Assembly (NCBI GenBank): GCA_900550685.1
Contig: URTS01000001.1
Coordinates: 1 to 64,000, forward strand
Source: an uncultured Oscillibacter sp.
GTDB taxonomy: Bacteria > Bacillota > Clostridia > Oscillospirales > Oscillospiraceae
Length of the DNA stretch: 64,000 bases
Direction of reading: 5' to 3'
This document shows, piece after piece, positions 1 through 8,157 of the stretch. Within the stretch, counting starts at the first letter, position 1; each line of letters begins with the position of its first letter. A model generated the notes under the pieces. It was not told the origin of the DNA and ran no database searches. It saw nothing but the letters and a program-made list of their open reading frames with translations. The translations under genes and the position numbers were made by a program.

Positions 1-229
1 TGTATCCGTCCAGCAAATGCTCCTTTGGCTGTCCTATGAGGCCATGCGGAGTCTCACAAAATCCATTTGCTTTTAGCCGGCGCAGCTTTGCCCGAGAGAT
101 CCCGGTCCTGCGCCCCAGTTCTGCAAGATTGATTTCGTTTATACTTGCAAACTCACCATGGAGTTCTTCCATTTCTGCAATGGCCTGTGCTATAATTGGC
201 AGGAAGCCATTACTCTGAATTCCTTTCAT
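1..229 (-). CDS. IS21-like transposase, N-terminal part, cut by window edge
   Basis: The frame is open from an ATG at 229 down to base 1, giving 76 residues of an unfinished protein. It contains an acidic helix (EMEELHGEF) followed by an HTH-like stretch (INLAELGRRTGISRAKLRRL) and a basic turn ending NGF. This resembles the N-terminal DNA-binding region of IstA-type (IS21 family) transposases of Clostridia. A GAAGGGA ribosome site lies just upstream. The catalytic DDE part would lie outside the window, so family assignment rests on the N-terminus alone; another HTH recombinase is possible. Confidence 0.55.
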   Translation of the reverse strand, partial: MKGIQSNGFLPIIAQAIAEMEELHGEFASINEINLAELGRRTGISRAKLRRLKANGFCETPHGLIGQPKEHLLDGY

Positions 230-432
230 ATCATTCCCTTCTACTGGGTTGTTTGGTCACTGTTCAGTATAAAGGATTTGAAAGAATTCCGTAATGGCTT
301 TTTCTTTTGCCTCGCAATTAGCCTTTCTTGCCGGGCCCTTGGGGGCTATTTCAGCCGGACGCCAATAAAGGAAACGGCTTCGCAGCAAATGAAGCAGGGC
401 TCCGGCCAACGCTTCTCCCAACGTAAAAACGC

Positions 433-468
433 CCGGCATCATGTCATCTGACATGGTGCCGGTTTTTT
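433..468 (+). terminator. rho-independent terminator
   Basis: A 13-base arm (CCGGCATCATGTC) pairs with GACATGGTGCCGG with one mismatch and a four-base loop, followed by TTTTTT. It faces plus-strand transcription although no convincing plus-strand gene precedes it, so it may bound the mobile element at the window edge. Confidence 0.6.
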
Positions 469-469
469 A

Positions 470-851
470 TGAGCGCAGCCGCGTCAAAGTGAAGCGTTTT
501 TCTTGACGATTACAAAAACCTTGGTCTCTGCGCAAGAGCCGAAAATCAGAAGCGCACAGAGCAAATTTTCTGCTGCACAATCAAAATGTCAGTGGCAAGC
601 AAAAGGCGTCATGATCATTCATTTTTTTAAGCATACTTTTGTGGAAAAGCGGTTGCTTCAAGACGAAAAATATGATACTATATCTCAGGTAAAGAACTGC
701 CGCCCACTCCCATGGAACGCGCAGAGGATGCGGGCGGCAATCTTTCTCCGTATTCTAAAAAAACAGCGGCAATCATTCCGTCTTGTTTTTTCCACGCATT
801 TGTGATATACTCATTTTCACTGAAAAATCATTTTCAGAAGCAGGTGATTTT
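470..851. other. intergenic region, one short inverted repeat
   Basis: No convincing gene. An 8-bp inverted repeat (TGCCGCCC at 698-705, GGGCGGCA at 732-739) is followed by a weak T-rich stretch and may be a weak terminator. Confidence 0.3.
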
Positions 852-1223
852 ATGGCTTACAATTTTGATTTTTCTTATCTGAAGAATGGGGCTCCCGCAG
901 TAACGCTGAGCTCCTTCGGCATCGCCTTCAACAAGGGCGCGATCGAATCACTTGGTACCCCAGATCAGATAATCATCGGTTACGATCCGGAGCAACAGGC
1001 CATCGGCGTCCGCGCCAGAGGCGAAGACACCACTTCACCGTGCTACGATTTTGCACCGCGTGTGAAAAACGACTGGATTCGTATCGGCGCCAAAGACTTT
1101 ATGAAGTACCTCTCCAGAACCAGCAAGATCGACTTTCTGACCAAGGCGAAGCAGTTCATTGCCGAGTATGACGAGGAAACGCAAACGTTGATCGTCGTAA
1201 TTGATGTGGCGCATCTCAAATAA
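852..1223 (+). CDS. hypothetical protein, 123 aa
   Basis: Start ATG at 852 is preceded by CAGGTGA, a ribosome-site-like sequence; an upstream in-frame start at 783 lacks one. The product begins MAYNFDFSYLKNGAPAVTLS and has an alternating beta-rich pattern with several acidic turns and no membrane segment or cysteine-based motif. I do not recognise the family. It is followed by a second unknown gene on the same strand 255 bases downstream, with a hairpin-rich gap between. Confidence 0.65.
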   Translation: MAYNFDFSYLKNGAPAVTLSSFGIAFNKGAIESLGTPDQIIIGYDPEQQAIGVRARGEDTTSPCYDFAPRVKNDWIRIGAKDFMKYLSRTSKIDFLTKAKQFIAEYDEETQTLIVVIDVAHLK

Positions 1224-1247
1224 GTACAACTCAGGAAATGAAAAAAG

Positions 1248-1288
1248 AGCGACATCCAACGAGTACCAGTCGTCGGATGCCACTCTCC
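1248..1288 (+). other. imperfect inverted repeat downstream of the 123-aa gene
   Basis: Arms beginning GAGCGACATCC and ending GGATGCCACTC match over about 13 of 16 positions after a run of six As. There is no T-tract, so it could be a weak terminator or a protein site. Confidence 0.3.
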
Positions 1289-1383
1289 TGTGTTTGACGC
1301 ATAGACCAGTCGAAACTGATACAGTCGCCGTTCTAGTCACACGGTAGATTATATCACGTTTCGGGTGGTCTGGCAATCCTGCA

Positions 1384-1420
1384 CATCTTGTGTTCATAGC
1401 ATGACTATGGGCACAAGATG
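1384..1420. repeat. 16-bp inverted repeat (hairpin)
   Basis: CATCTTGTGTTCATAG (1384-1399) pairs fully with CTATGGGCACAAGATG (1405-1420) allowing two G-U pairs, with loop CATGA. A T-run occurs 16 bases later (1437-1441). It sits 58 bases before the next gene and may be a terminator or leader structure. Confidence 0.5.
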
Positions 1421-1478
1421 CAGGTACAAGCCGGGCTTTTTCTGTTTGTAAATTTTTTATAAATAGGAGTGAAATCAT

Positions 1479-2390
1479 ATGGATATCACCCGAAAACGCA
1501 TCATCAACCCGCAGCGCTACCTCTATGCGCTGCACCCCGGCGATAAATTCTATATCGCCGTACCGCTGGCGGAGGAGGACTACCCGCGTCTTCAGTTTTA
1601 CGGCCTTCTTCCCGACTCTCCGGCGCGGATCCCGATCCCGCGGAGGGCTGCAACGACCCTGAACGCCAACGGCAAATGGAAGGTCCTCAGAGATCTGCCG
1701 AAAGAGAAACGGTCCTTTGAGCATGACTACCACATTGTGGATTGGCACGGGAATGACCATTACGGAACCTGTTGGCAGAGTCGTTGGTGTTATCAGCGCG
1801 AGCTGGTCCCGCCCACAGAGCTTGCCTTCATCATCGAAAACGGCGTCCTTTACTCCCCGCTGTTGCTGAACACCGACAGCAGCTTTGCCATCATCAAGGC
1901 AGCTATGAATATTGCGTTGGAGATGCTGGGACGTTGTGAAGTCTGGACTGCCGAGCGCGCTCCCGCGGTGCCGCCTGTCAAGCAAACAGAGGTTCCTTGG
2001 GAGATCCTCCGTCCGGGAACCAGCCTTCAAAGTGACTGGGAAGCGTATATCGACAAGATCGTAGAGCGCAAACCCAAAGGACAGCAGACTGTTATCCGCC
2101 AGCGTCACGAACATCTGTGGCACATGGCTCCCGACTTCTGCGTCCTTGGCTCTCAAAACTTCTGGGGCTATGTGGTCTACGGCTTTACGGCGCTGAGCCT
2201 GTACGTCTTTGAATGCAACGAGGTCAACAATGCCACCTATGTCTTCAACGGAGATTGGAAGTCGGCATCTCAGCTCACCAAAACAGAGGTGCTCTCCGGT
2301 CACGTTCAGGAGGCAAGGATCTACCATACCGAGAAGTGGTATGAGCGTACAGGTAAATTGATCTCCCGCGCTGCTAAGCGGGTTGCATGA
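1479..2390 (+). CDS. hypothetical protein, 303 aa
   Basis: ATG at 1479 follows an AGGAG site at good spacing. The protein starts MDITRKRIINPQRYLYALHP and contains a Trp/His-rich middle (HDYHIVDWHGNDHYG), a central all-alpha stretch, and a basic C-terminus. No signal peptide or transmembrane helix is evident. I do not recognise the family. It reads in the same direction as the 123-aa gene, and a strong terminator at 2609-2650 closes the unit. Confidence 0.65.
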   Translation: MDITRKRIINPQRYLYALHPGDKFYIAVPLAEEDYPRLQFYGLLPDSPARIPIPRRAATTLNANGKWKVLRDLPKEKRSFEHDYHIVDWHGNDHYGTCWQSRWCYQRELVPPTELAFIIENGVLYSPLLLNTDSSFAIIKAAMNIALEMLGRCEVWTAERAPAVPPVKQTEVPWEILRPGTSLQSDWEAYIDKIVERKPKGQQTVIRQRHEHLWHMAPDFCVLGSQNFWGYVVYGFTALSLYVFECNEVNNATYVFNGDWKSASQLTKTEVLSGHVQEARIYHTEKWYERTGKLISRAAKRVA

Positions 2391-2410
2391 TGGGAGGACA
2401 CAGCCTGTGA

Positions 2411-2602
2411 TCGAGCAGTCCTCTGGCGGCTGACAGGCCAAACGATCACGCAGCCAAAGGAGCCTTTACGCAGGCCGGGACCCATTCCATTTCCCTGAAG
2501 CACTTGCCCGGCCAGAACGCCGAAGTCATGGTTCTTGGCCGCAGCGGCACACGCCGTACAAAGACTCCTGCGGCAGGGATCCAATTCCTCATCCGAAAAT
2601 AA
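2411..2602 (+). pseudogene. possible coding remnant without a start
   Basis: After a TGA at 2408-2410 this frame stays open for 63 codons and reads like protein (for example THSISLKHLPGQNAEVMVLG), but it has no ATG at its front. A GTG at 2407 with GGGAGG upstream opens a neighbouring frame that stops after eight codons. A one-base shift between the two frames would make a small translationally coupled gene. Weak case. Confidence 0.2.
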
Positions 2603-2608
2603 AATCAG

Positions 2609-2650
2609 GCAGCGACATCATGGCTGGTACACATGGTGTCGCTGCTTTTT
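2609..2650 (+). terminator. rho-independent terminator
   Basis: GCAGCGACATCATG pairs with CATGGTGTCGCTGC (13 of 14) followed by TTTTT; it closes the plus-strand unit ending at 2390. Confidence 0.85.
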
Positions 2651-2875
2651 CATGCTGTTTGGATACGATCAATGATAACCCGCCATGCCAAATGGTGATG
2701 TTAAAATTAGGGACACGCCGCTGAATCTAACGGTCCCTTTCGTTCAAGAGGTTCTGATCTCAGGGTGCCGGCAAACGGCATCTCAGCACAAGACAGCTTC
2801 TGTTGCACTCGCCGCGCACAGGCAGGAAATGAAGAAACCCGCGCATCGATAAAATCATCCAAAAACCGGGGGCAT

Positions 2876-3862
2876 TCAGAATATAACATTTAATATTTCA
2901 TCCTTGGTAATGCCGCCAAACAGAGATGTGAGATCAAATCGATCCAGCACTGTTGCCACATCCTCCCGCCGAAAAGCACACCCAATAAGAGCGTCTGTCA
3001 GAGGCGACATAGGGCTTGTTGCCAGAAAATCACCATAAAACGCAATTTCCTGAATGTGGCCGCCTTCCACTGCTGCCTGAAATTTCAAAATCCCCGCCTC
3101 GTACCGCTGCTTGTTGGTCACATTGTACTTTGGGGATCTGCCAAAGTTCCACTCCCAAGTATCGTATTTGCCGGTTTTCAGCTGATTCACCTCAGCCAGT
3201 TCCTCTTCCGTCAGATCAGCACAGACAATGCCGTTCCCCGCAAGGAATCCTTTCAAATACTCCCAAAATTCCAAGAGTTCCATATCCTTCGGCAAAAAAT
3301 CCCGTATATTTCAAATGCGGCTGCGAACAGATTTTGAGCTTTTGGATTGGAACTTACTGGGGTCTACCTGAAGGGCGCCGGCCACAAGACTGGGGTTGGA
3401 ATCGAACAGCAGTGTTCCATGGTGCAGAACACGGTTTTTGAAGATGCGCTGGGCCGTACCGGAGACTTTTCGGCCATTCACCAGAATATCATTCCGGCCA
3501 GAGGCTTCCGCGTCGAGTCCCAGACCCTTCAGCGCTTCCACGATCGGCCCCGTGAACCGTTTGAATGTCAGCTTATCCTCCCCGGCGTCGGTAATGAAGG
3601 AATAGTTTAAATTCCCAAGATCATGATACACGGCACCTCCGCCGGTAGATCGCCGAACCACATGGATCTGATGTGCTTCTACAAAGCTGCGGTTGATTTC
3701 CTCTTCGGCATTTTGATTTTGCCCGATGACGATGGTATTGTCATTCTGCCAAAGGATCAGATAGTCTCCCTCCACGCGGTGCGTTAGGACGAATTCTTCA
3801 AACGCCAGATTGTAGTATGGGTTCTGAGAACCCGTTTCCAAGTAAAATACCGGATGATTCAT
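2876..3862 (-). pseudogene. lplA: lipoate-protein ligase A with in-frame TGA
   Basis: LplA activates lipoate with ATP and attaches it to the lysine of E2-type lipoyl domains. The frame has the family motifs RRSTGGGAVYHDLGNLNYSF and GRNDILVNGRKVSGTAQ in the N-terminal half and the usual C-terminal accessory domain (FLPKDMELLEFWEYLKGF onward). One TGA at 3311-3313 replaces residue 184, exactly after the conserved KSVRSR segment; the rest of the frame is intact to 2876, and the combined length of 328 residues is normal. Ribosome site GTAGGAGC precedes the ATG. The neighbour E2 gene would be its client. Point-nonsense pseudogene, sequencing error or readthrough are all possible. Confidence 0.85.
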
Positions 3863-3879
3863 ATTGCTTGCTCCTACCG

Positions 3880-4650
3880 CTAAAATTCCACATATTGGTA
3901 CGGCTCACTCAAAACGGAAACCTTCCCTTGCTCTTGATTCCACCGGTGCAAATTGTGCGACAACATCGAGCGAATTTGCCACCGGTCATCCTCCTGAAAA
4001 GGGATATGATAGACGCAGAGAAGATCTGGCTACAGTGTGCCCTTAAAAAACGTTCCGGTCCGAAGTGCATTGAAAAAGAGCGGATTAACAAACGCCGCAT
4101 TCATATGAACACGCGAAATCTGTTCAAAGGTTTCTATTGTATAATCCACATCAGCTGTCAGCAAGACATGTTTTTCGCCGAAGGAGATCACATAGCAGCT
4201 ATGCGGCACAGTCCAAAAGGCTTTATCAATATGCCGGGTAAAATAGGGTCGAATGACAGTCCCTCCCGGAATTTGAAAGTCCGCCGTCTGCATCCGTGCT
4301 GTAAGCAGAGTCCACTGAATTCTCCGCTCTTCCAGGAATGGCTGCAGGATTTCCCAATGCTGGGGCTCCATAACAGGAAACACCACCTGCCTGACCGTAC
4401 GATACCGAAGGTACTGCATCAGGCGCTCCGGGGAAAAGTGATCCGGATGATCGTGGGTAAACAGCAACGTATCCACACCGTCAAAGGGGGGCTCTCCGGC
4501 CAACATTGCGGACCACACAGCTGGTGGGGAGGTGCTGAAGGGATCTGTGGTATGGTAGATGGCATCTACCAGAAGCTTCACTCCCCTATATTCCAGCAAA
4601 AGACCGGCATTAGAGATCAATGTTGCCCGGACCATATTCTCCACAAACAT
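3880..4650 (-). pseudogene. MBL-fold metallohydrolase with in-frame TAG
   Basis: The product has the metallo-beta-lactamase-fold metal motif as HDHPDH (in TLLFTHDHPDHF), preceded by an N-terminal beta strand pattern (GLLLEYRGVKLLVDA). Translation stops at TAG 4030-4032 after about 206 codons, but the same frame continues PDLLCVYHIPFQEDDRWQ to a normal end at 3880, giving 256 residues. The ATG at 4650 has GAGGAGG directly abutting it, so the GTG six bases later (4644) is the better-spaced start. It lies 17 bases upstream of lplA and probably shares its transcript. Substrate unknown. Confidence 0.75.
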
Positions 4651-4719
4651 CCTCCTCGTTCCTGTCCCCGAGGCTTTCGCTCTTCAGCATTGAATAACGG
4701 TCCAACTGCCGGTGTTATC

Positions 4720-5460
4720 TCACATGTACAGTCCGCCGTTGACGTTCATGGAATCGCCGGTGACGTAATCGGAGAGGTCGCTGGCGTAGAAGAGGACGGC
4801 GTTGGCAATGTCCTCGGCGGTGCCGTAGCGGCCCAGGGGGATGTAGGTCTTGGGGTCCACCTTGGACCAGGAGAGGGTCTTGCCCATGGGGGTCAGGATA
4901 TTGCCGGGGCACACCGCGTTGGACGTGATGTGGTACGGCGCGCCCCGCAGGGCAAAGCATTTGCTCAGGTTTAGGATGCCCGCCTTGGCGCAGGCGTAGG
5001 AGGCGTCAGAGCTCCGGCCGCCCCGCAGCGCCGCCAGGGACGACATGTGGACCAGCTTGCCGTAGCCCTGCTCCTTCATGATGGCGAACACCGCCTGGGT
5101 CACGAAGAACATGGACTTCAGGTCGATGTCCATCATCCGGTCCCAGCTCTCCAGGGTGATCTCCTCGATGGGCGTGGAGCCGGTGATGCCCGCCACGTTC
5201 ACCAGAATGTCGATCCGGCCGAACAGTTCTTTCGCCGCCGCCACCTTCTCCGGGATGGCCTCAAACTCCGCCACGTTGAACTCCAGTGCCCGGGCCTCGC
5301 CGCCTTGGGCGTTGATGTCCGCCGCCACCGCCTGAGCCGCCTCCAGATTCATATCCGCCAGAATGACTTTCGCTCCGTGCTCCGCCAGGCGCCGGGCGCT
5401 GGCCTCGCCGATTCCCCGGCCGCCGCCGGTGATCATAGCTACCTTATCCGTCAATAGCAT
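4720..5460 (-). CDS. SDR-family NAD(P)-dependent dehydrogenase
   Basis: A classical short-chain dehydrogenase of 246 residues: nucleotide loop TGGGRGIG (11-18), NVAG in place of NNAG (88-91), catalytic Ser140/141, Tyr155 and Lys159 in YACAK, and a C-terminal GGLYM. It interconverts an alcohol and a ketone, but the substrate cannot be read from sequence. It sits 19 bases downstream of the E3 gene, so it belongs to the dehydrogenase operon; an acetoin/diol or hydroxyacid reductase that feeds the complex is a fair guess. It resembles FabG-type enzymes, but the setting argues against a fatty-acid role. Confidence 0.85.
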   Translation of the reverse strand: MLLTDKVAMITGGGRGIGEASARRLAEHGAKVILADMNLEAAQAVAADINAQGGEARALEFNVAEFEAIPEKVAAAKELFGRIDILVNVAGITGSTPIEEITLESWDRMMDIDLKSMFFVTQAVFAIMKEQGYGKLVHMSSLAALRGGRSSDASYACAKAGILNLSKCFALRGAPYHITSNAVCPGNILTPMGKTLSWSKVDPKTYIPLGRYGTAEDIANAVLFYASDLSDYVTGDSMNVNGGLYM

Positions 5461-5479
5461 ATCCGCCGCTCCTTTCTGT

Positions 5480-6847
5480 TTATCCCTTGTGAACCGATGC
5501 CCCGAAGGCGTCCAGCGCGGCCTCCCGCACCATCTCGCACAGGGATGGGTGGGCCACCACCATCCGCTGCCACTGTTCCACCGTCAGGCGGTCCCGCACC
5601 GCGTCCGCACCGAAGGCGATCATCTCCGACGCGTTCTCGCCCACGATGGTCACGCCCAGGGTGGTCTTCGTGGCCTTGTCCATCACCACGTACACGCTGC
5701 CGCTGGCGCCCTCCGCCAGGGCCATGCCGTTGGCGCTGTAGTCAAAGCTGCCTAGGCAGGGGTCGTATCCCGCCTCTTTCGCCGCCTCCGTGGTCAGACC
5801 CACCGAGGCAAAGCAGGGAATGGTATACGTGCATACCGGCACGGGCACCGTGCCGTAGGGCTCATCCCGGCCCAGCATATCCGCCAGGGCGGCCTCTCCC
5901 TCGGCGTAGGCCGCGTGGGCCAGCTGGTAGCCGCCCACCACGTCGCCGATGGCGTATACGCCGGGGAGGTTCGTCCGCTGGTGGCTGTCCACGGCGATGA
6001 ACTTGCCGTTCATGGCAAGGCCCAGGGCCGCTGCGTCGATGCCGCTGAAGTTGGGCTTGCGCCCCGCCGCCATCAGCACCTGCTCCGCCTCCACGGCGCC
6101 CTCCTTGCCGTCCTGCTCGTAGACCGCTTTCAGGCCGGACACTGTTTTTTCCACCCGCAGCATCTTGGCACCGGTCAAAAGCCGGATGTCCTGCTGCTTC
6201 AGGGCCTTCAGCACCACCCGGACGGCTTCCTTCTGCTCCCGGGGCATCAGCTCCGGCATCAGTTCCACCACCGTCACCTCCGTGCCGTACCCCGCGAAGG
6301 CACAGGCCAGTTCCAGACCGATGACGCCGCCGCCCATCACAACCATGGACCGGGGCAGGGCTTGCAGATTCAGGGCCCCGGTGGAATCGATGCACAGCTC
6401 ATGGCCGGGAATGGGGATCATCATGGGCTGGGAGCCCGTGGCGATGACCACGTACTTCCCCTGGTACTCCTTGCCGCCGCAGGAGACCACCCGGTCCCCT
6501 TCCAGCTCCGCTTCCCCGGTGACGACCTGGACGCCCTGCTTTTTCAGCAGGAACTGCACGCCGCCTACCAGCTTTCCTGTGACCTCGGCCTTTCCAGCCT
6601 GGATCTTCTTGAAGCTGAACGTTCCGGCGTCCCGGAAAATGTCCTTTTTCACCAGGGCGCGCACCTTGTCCATGGCCAGTGCCTTATCCACCAGGTACTT
6701 GGTGGGGATGCACCCCACGTTCAGGCAGGTGCCTCCCAGGTGCTCCTTTTCAAACAGGGCCACCTTCAGCCCCGCCTTCGCCGCGGCGATACCCAGGGAG
6801 TATCCCCCCGGGCCGCCGCCGATCACCAATACGTCAAACTGTTCCAT
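5480..6847 (-). CDS. lpdA: dihydrolipoyl dehydrogenase (E3)
   Basis: 455-residue flavoprotein that reoxidises dihydrolipoyl-E2 with NAD+. Visible are the FAD loop VIGGGPGG (8-15), the redox disulfide in GGTCLNVGCIPTK (Cys41, Cys46), the NAD loop MGGGVIGLELA, and the second FAD motif AIGDVVGG. The C-terminal acid-base motif reads VVAHPSLCEM, where the His-Pro pair is kept. It follows E2 by 13 bases in the E1-E2-E3 operon. A second, broken E3 copy lies at 40897-42301. Confidence 0.93.
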   Translation of the reverse strand: MEQFDVLVIGGGPGGYSLGIAAAKAGLKVALFEKEHLGGTCLNVGCIPTKYLVDKALAMDKVRALVKKDIFRDAGTFSFKKIQAGKAEVTGKLVGGVQFLLKKQGVQVVTGEAELEGDRVVSCGGKEYQGKYVVIATGSQPMMIPIPGHELCIDSTGALNLQALPRSMVVMGGGVIGLELACAFAGYGTEVTVVELMPELMPREQKEAVRVVLKALKQQDIRLLTGAKMLRVEKTVSGLKAVYEQDGKEGAVEAEQVLMAAGRKPNFSGIDAAALGLAMNGKFIAVDSHQRTNLPGVYAIGDVVGGYQLAHAAYAEGEAALADMLGRDEPYGTVPVPVCTYTIPCFASVGLTTEAAKEAGYDPCLGSFDYSANGMALAEGASGSVYVVMDKATKTTLGVTIVGENASEMIAFGADAVRDRLTVEQWQRMVVAHPSLCEMVREAALDAFGASVHKG

Positions 6848-6860
6848 AACCGCTCTCCTT

Positions 6861-8123
6861 TTATCCTAAAAGCAGGGCCGGGTTCTCCATCAGCAGCTTC
6901 AGCTCCCGCAGAAACTGGGCGCCGTAGGCCCCGTCAATGATCCGGTGGTCGAAGGAGCCGGTAATGGTCATTTTCGGCACCGGCTGGAACGCCGCACCGT
7001 CCCACACCGGCTGGGTCTCGATCTTGCCCACCGCCAGGATGCAGCTCTCCGGCGGGTTCACGATGGCGATGAAGTGGTCCACATCGTACATGCCCAGGTT
7101 GGATATGGTGATGCTGCCGCAACCCATCTCGCCGGGGGCCAGACGGTTGTTCCGGGCCTTCTGGATCACGTCCTTGTAGGCCGCCGCGATCTCCTCCAGG
7201 CCCTTGCCGTCGATCTCCTTGACCACAGGCACCACCAGCGCGCCCTCCAGGCCCACGGCCAGACCCACGTTGGTGTGCTTGTAGATGCGCACCTCGTTCT
7301 CTTCGTACCGGGCCCGCACCAGCGGGAACTTCCGGGAGGCTTCGGCGATGGCCTTGGCCATGATATCGTTATAGGACAGCTTCACTTCCCGCTTGGCCTT
7401 GTAGGTGTCCCGCAGGGCCATGCAGGCCCGCATATCCACACTCACCGTACACTGCCACGCCGGGATGTTCTGCATGGATTCCTGCATCCGGCGGCCGATG
7501 ACCGTCCGCATCCGGGTCATGGGCATGACCTCATACTCCGCTTCCTCGGCGGGGGCGGCTTCCTCGGCGGGGGCCGCCTTGGGGGCCTTGGCCGCCTGCT
7601 CCACGTCCTGCCGTTTCACGAATACGCCGTTGGACGCGGGCACCGTCCCGATATCCACCCCCAGCTCCCTGGCCAGCATTTTGGCGTTGGGCATGGCGGG
7701 CAGGTCCAGCCGGGCGGCGCTGACCATCACAGGGGCAGGGGCGGCCGGGGCCGCCTTGGGAGTCTGGCCCTTGACGATGGGCAGGTATTCCTCCCGCTCC
7801 GCAGGCGCGGCGGGCGCTTCCTGCACTGGGGCCGCTTCGGGAGCAGGAGCTTCCCCGCTGCCCCGGCGGTACACGGCGGCGTCCTCCGCCTTGCCGATTA
7901 CCACCAAAACCGTTCCGGCCGTCACGGTATCGCCCTCGGACACCAACACGTCCAGCACCTGACCTGCCGCAAAGCTCTCCACCGGCAGGATGGCCTTGTC
8001 CGTCTCCGCCTCCAGCAGCTCGTCGCCCCGCTTCACTGTGTCGCCTACCTTTACATTTACCTTGACGATGGTGGCCTCATCCGTAGTCTGGCCCGCCGAG
8101 GGCATCTTGATTTCCTGGATCAT
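6861..8123 (-). CDS. dihydrolipoamide acyltransferase (E2)
   Basis: 420-residue E2 core of a 2-oxoacid or acetoin dehydrogenase complex. One lipoyl domain comes first with the lipoylation motif ETDKA (Lys43), then an Ala/Pro-rich linker (about 85-130), a peripheral-subunit-binding domain near 135-175, a second linker, and the catalytic domain ending in HRIIDG (His393), the acyltransfer active site. The lipoyl lysine must be modified by LplA or LipB/LipA; the adjacent lplA is interrupted. Acetoin, pyruvate or branched-chain type cannot be decided from sequence alone. Confidence 0.92.
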   Translation of the reverse strand: MIQEIKMPSAGQTTDEATIVKVNVKVGDTVKRGDELLEAETDKAILPVESFAAGQVLDVLVSEGDTVTAGTVLVVIGKAEDAAVYRRGSGEAPAPEAAPVQEAPAAPAEREEYLPIVKGQTPKAAPAAPAPVMVSAARLDLPAMPNAKMLARELGVDIGTVPASNGVFVKRQDVEQAAKAPKAAPAEEAAPAEEAEYEVMPMTRMRTVIGRRMQESMQNIPAWQCTVSVDMRACMALRDTYKAKREVKLSYNDIMAKAIAEASRKFPLVRARYEENEVRIYKHTNVGLAVGLEGALVVPVVKEIDGKGLEEIAAAYKDVIQKARNNRLAPGEMGCGSITISNLGMYDVDHFIAIVNPPESCILAVGKIETQPVWDGAAFQPVPKMTITGSFDHRIIDGAYGAQFLRELKLLMENPALLLG

Positions 8124-8157
8124 CTGTCGTTCCTCACTTTCTGACCCATCGGGCCCC

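Noticed and set aside
257..454. 65-codon minus-strand frame upstream of the IS21-like gene
   Set aside because: Its start lies inside the terminator hairpin at 433-468 and it has no ribosome site.
1035..2441. 468-codon minus-strand frame opposite the two unknown genes
   Set aside because: The plus-strand frames have good ribosome sites and normal composition; this frame spans an intergenic hairpin and has none.
3311..3313. TGA in lplA as a selenocysteine codon
   Set aside because: No selenocysteine LplA is known, no SECIS-like hairpin follows the TGA that I can see, and the position is not a redox site.
4030..4032. TAG codons read as an amino acid (code change)
   Set aside because: Core genes in the window use TAG-free ends or stop normally and only two frames show an internal TAG, one next to another nonsense-mutated gene.
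4720..5460. fabG of fatty-acid synthesis
   Set aside because: Motifs are common to all classical SDRs and no fatty-acid genes are nearby; operon context favours the dehydrogenase complex.
6945..8144. Long plus-strand frames opposite the E2, E3 and E1 genes
   Set aside because: They are His/Gly/Arg-rich antisense shadows without ribosome sites or motifs; the minus-strand enzymes are unmistakable.
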